A stretch of 64,000 nt of DNA from Clostridium cibarium (GTDB taxonomy: Bacteria > Bacillota > Clostridia > Clostridiales > Clostridiaceae), in contig NZ_JACSRA010000021.1 in the NCBI RefSeq assembly GCF_014836335.1, positions 16,615 to 80,614 on the forward strand, read 5' to 3'. Below, piece after piece: positions 63,927 through 64,000 of this stretch (position 1 is the stretch's first letter; each line of letters begins with the position of its first letter). Below the pieces are notes generated by a model that made no database searches, had not been told where the DNA came from, and worked only from the letters and a program-made list of their open reading frames with translations. A program made the translations under genes and the position numbers.

Positions 63927-64000
63927 TCGAGTAGGAGGTAGATAATTATTTTATCTACCGACCTCTCACACCACCGTACGTACCGTTCGGTATACGGCGG
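63927..64000 (-). mobile_element. 3' end of a group II intron (domains V and VI), running off the window
   Basis: On the minus strand the sequence reads a domain V-like CCGTATACC-GAAC-GGTACGTACGG helix (about 63970-64000), GTGTGAGAGG linker, a domain VI hairpin GGTAGATAA / TTATCTACC (63937-63959) and the 3' terminus CCTCCTACTCGA. This is the recognisable 3' end of a bacterial group II intron; the rest lies beyond the right edge. The boundary falls within a few bases of the cupin stop codon TAA (63924-63926), which is on the opposite strand. Confidence 0.8.

Overview
The window is AT-rich, Gram-positive DNA. Nearly every gene has a strong GGAGG-type ribosome binding site, lipoproteins carry a lipobox, terminators are hairpin plus T-run, and the gene content is that of a plant-polysaccharide-degrading Clostridium (Clostridiaceae). 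The species cannot be fixed from the sequence alone. No tRNA, rRNA or CRISPR array was seen. Most genes are ordinary housekeeping or accessory genes; the most distinctive parts are a large secreted xylan-degradation locus and a small copper-handling neighbourhood.

Layout. 1-5.5 kb: a partial ProC-like gene, an ATC-hydrolase-family protein, a 2H phosphoesterase, a BspA-type leucine-rich-repeat surface protein ending in a dockerin-like EF-hand pair, and an alpha/beta hydrolase divergent from a TetR regulator across a long palindrome. 6.3-16.7 kb: secreted C39-like peptidase, PL10 pectate lyase, an orphan sugar-binding lipoprotein in an operon with a chemoreceptor (a SigD-like promoter is visible), a MerR regulator, a GerMN/LysM protein and a CBM35-GH5 mannanase. 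16.7-21.8 kb: LytTR-LiaF pair, MBL hydrolase behind face-to-face promoters, two decayed IS copies enclosing two orphan genes, a GNAT acetyltransferase and a lipoprotein. 21.9-26.1 kb: TrpB2 and a pair of DUF445 membrane proteins.

26.2-43.8 kb: twelve consecutive minus-strand genes for secreted enzymes: two GH10 xylanases, a GH30_8-type glucuronoxylanase, three GH43, one GH62, one GH9, two CE1-type esterases and two CE4-type deacetylases. Several carry CBM6 or ricin-type (CBM13-like) modules and none carries a dockerin. Together they could cut the xylan backbone, remove arabinose side chains and remove acyl groups. A NarL/LuxR-type two-component system (44.4-46.2 kb) sits divergently at the head of the locus, with a palindrome between it and the first xylanase. 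At least two intergenic spaces hold relics of further GH43/CBM6 genes, showing that the array has expanded and contracted by recombination.

46.3-51.8 kb: cobalamin-dependent MetH, an alpha/beta hydrolase and a QueG-like Fe-S protein. 52.1-56.7 kb: a copper-flavoured group with a 19-Cys four-helix-bundle protein, an unlisted 28-residue Met-rich ORF, a membrane protein with His-rich linker and YVTN beta-propeller, a small Cys-pair membrane protein, and an HMA-TauE/SafE-cupredoxin fusion. 56.9-59.9 kb: a four-gene polar amino acid ABC transporter (CjaA-like, perhaps cysteine). 60.1-64 kb: a flavin reductase divergent from an HxlR regulator, a membrane-anchored MutS-like ATPase, a cupin protein, and the 3' end of a group II intron running off the right edge on the minus strand.
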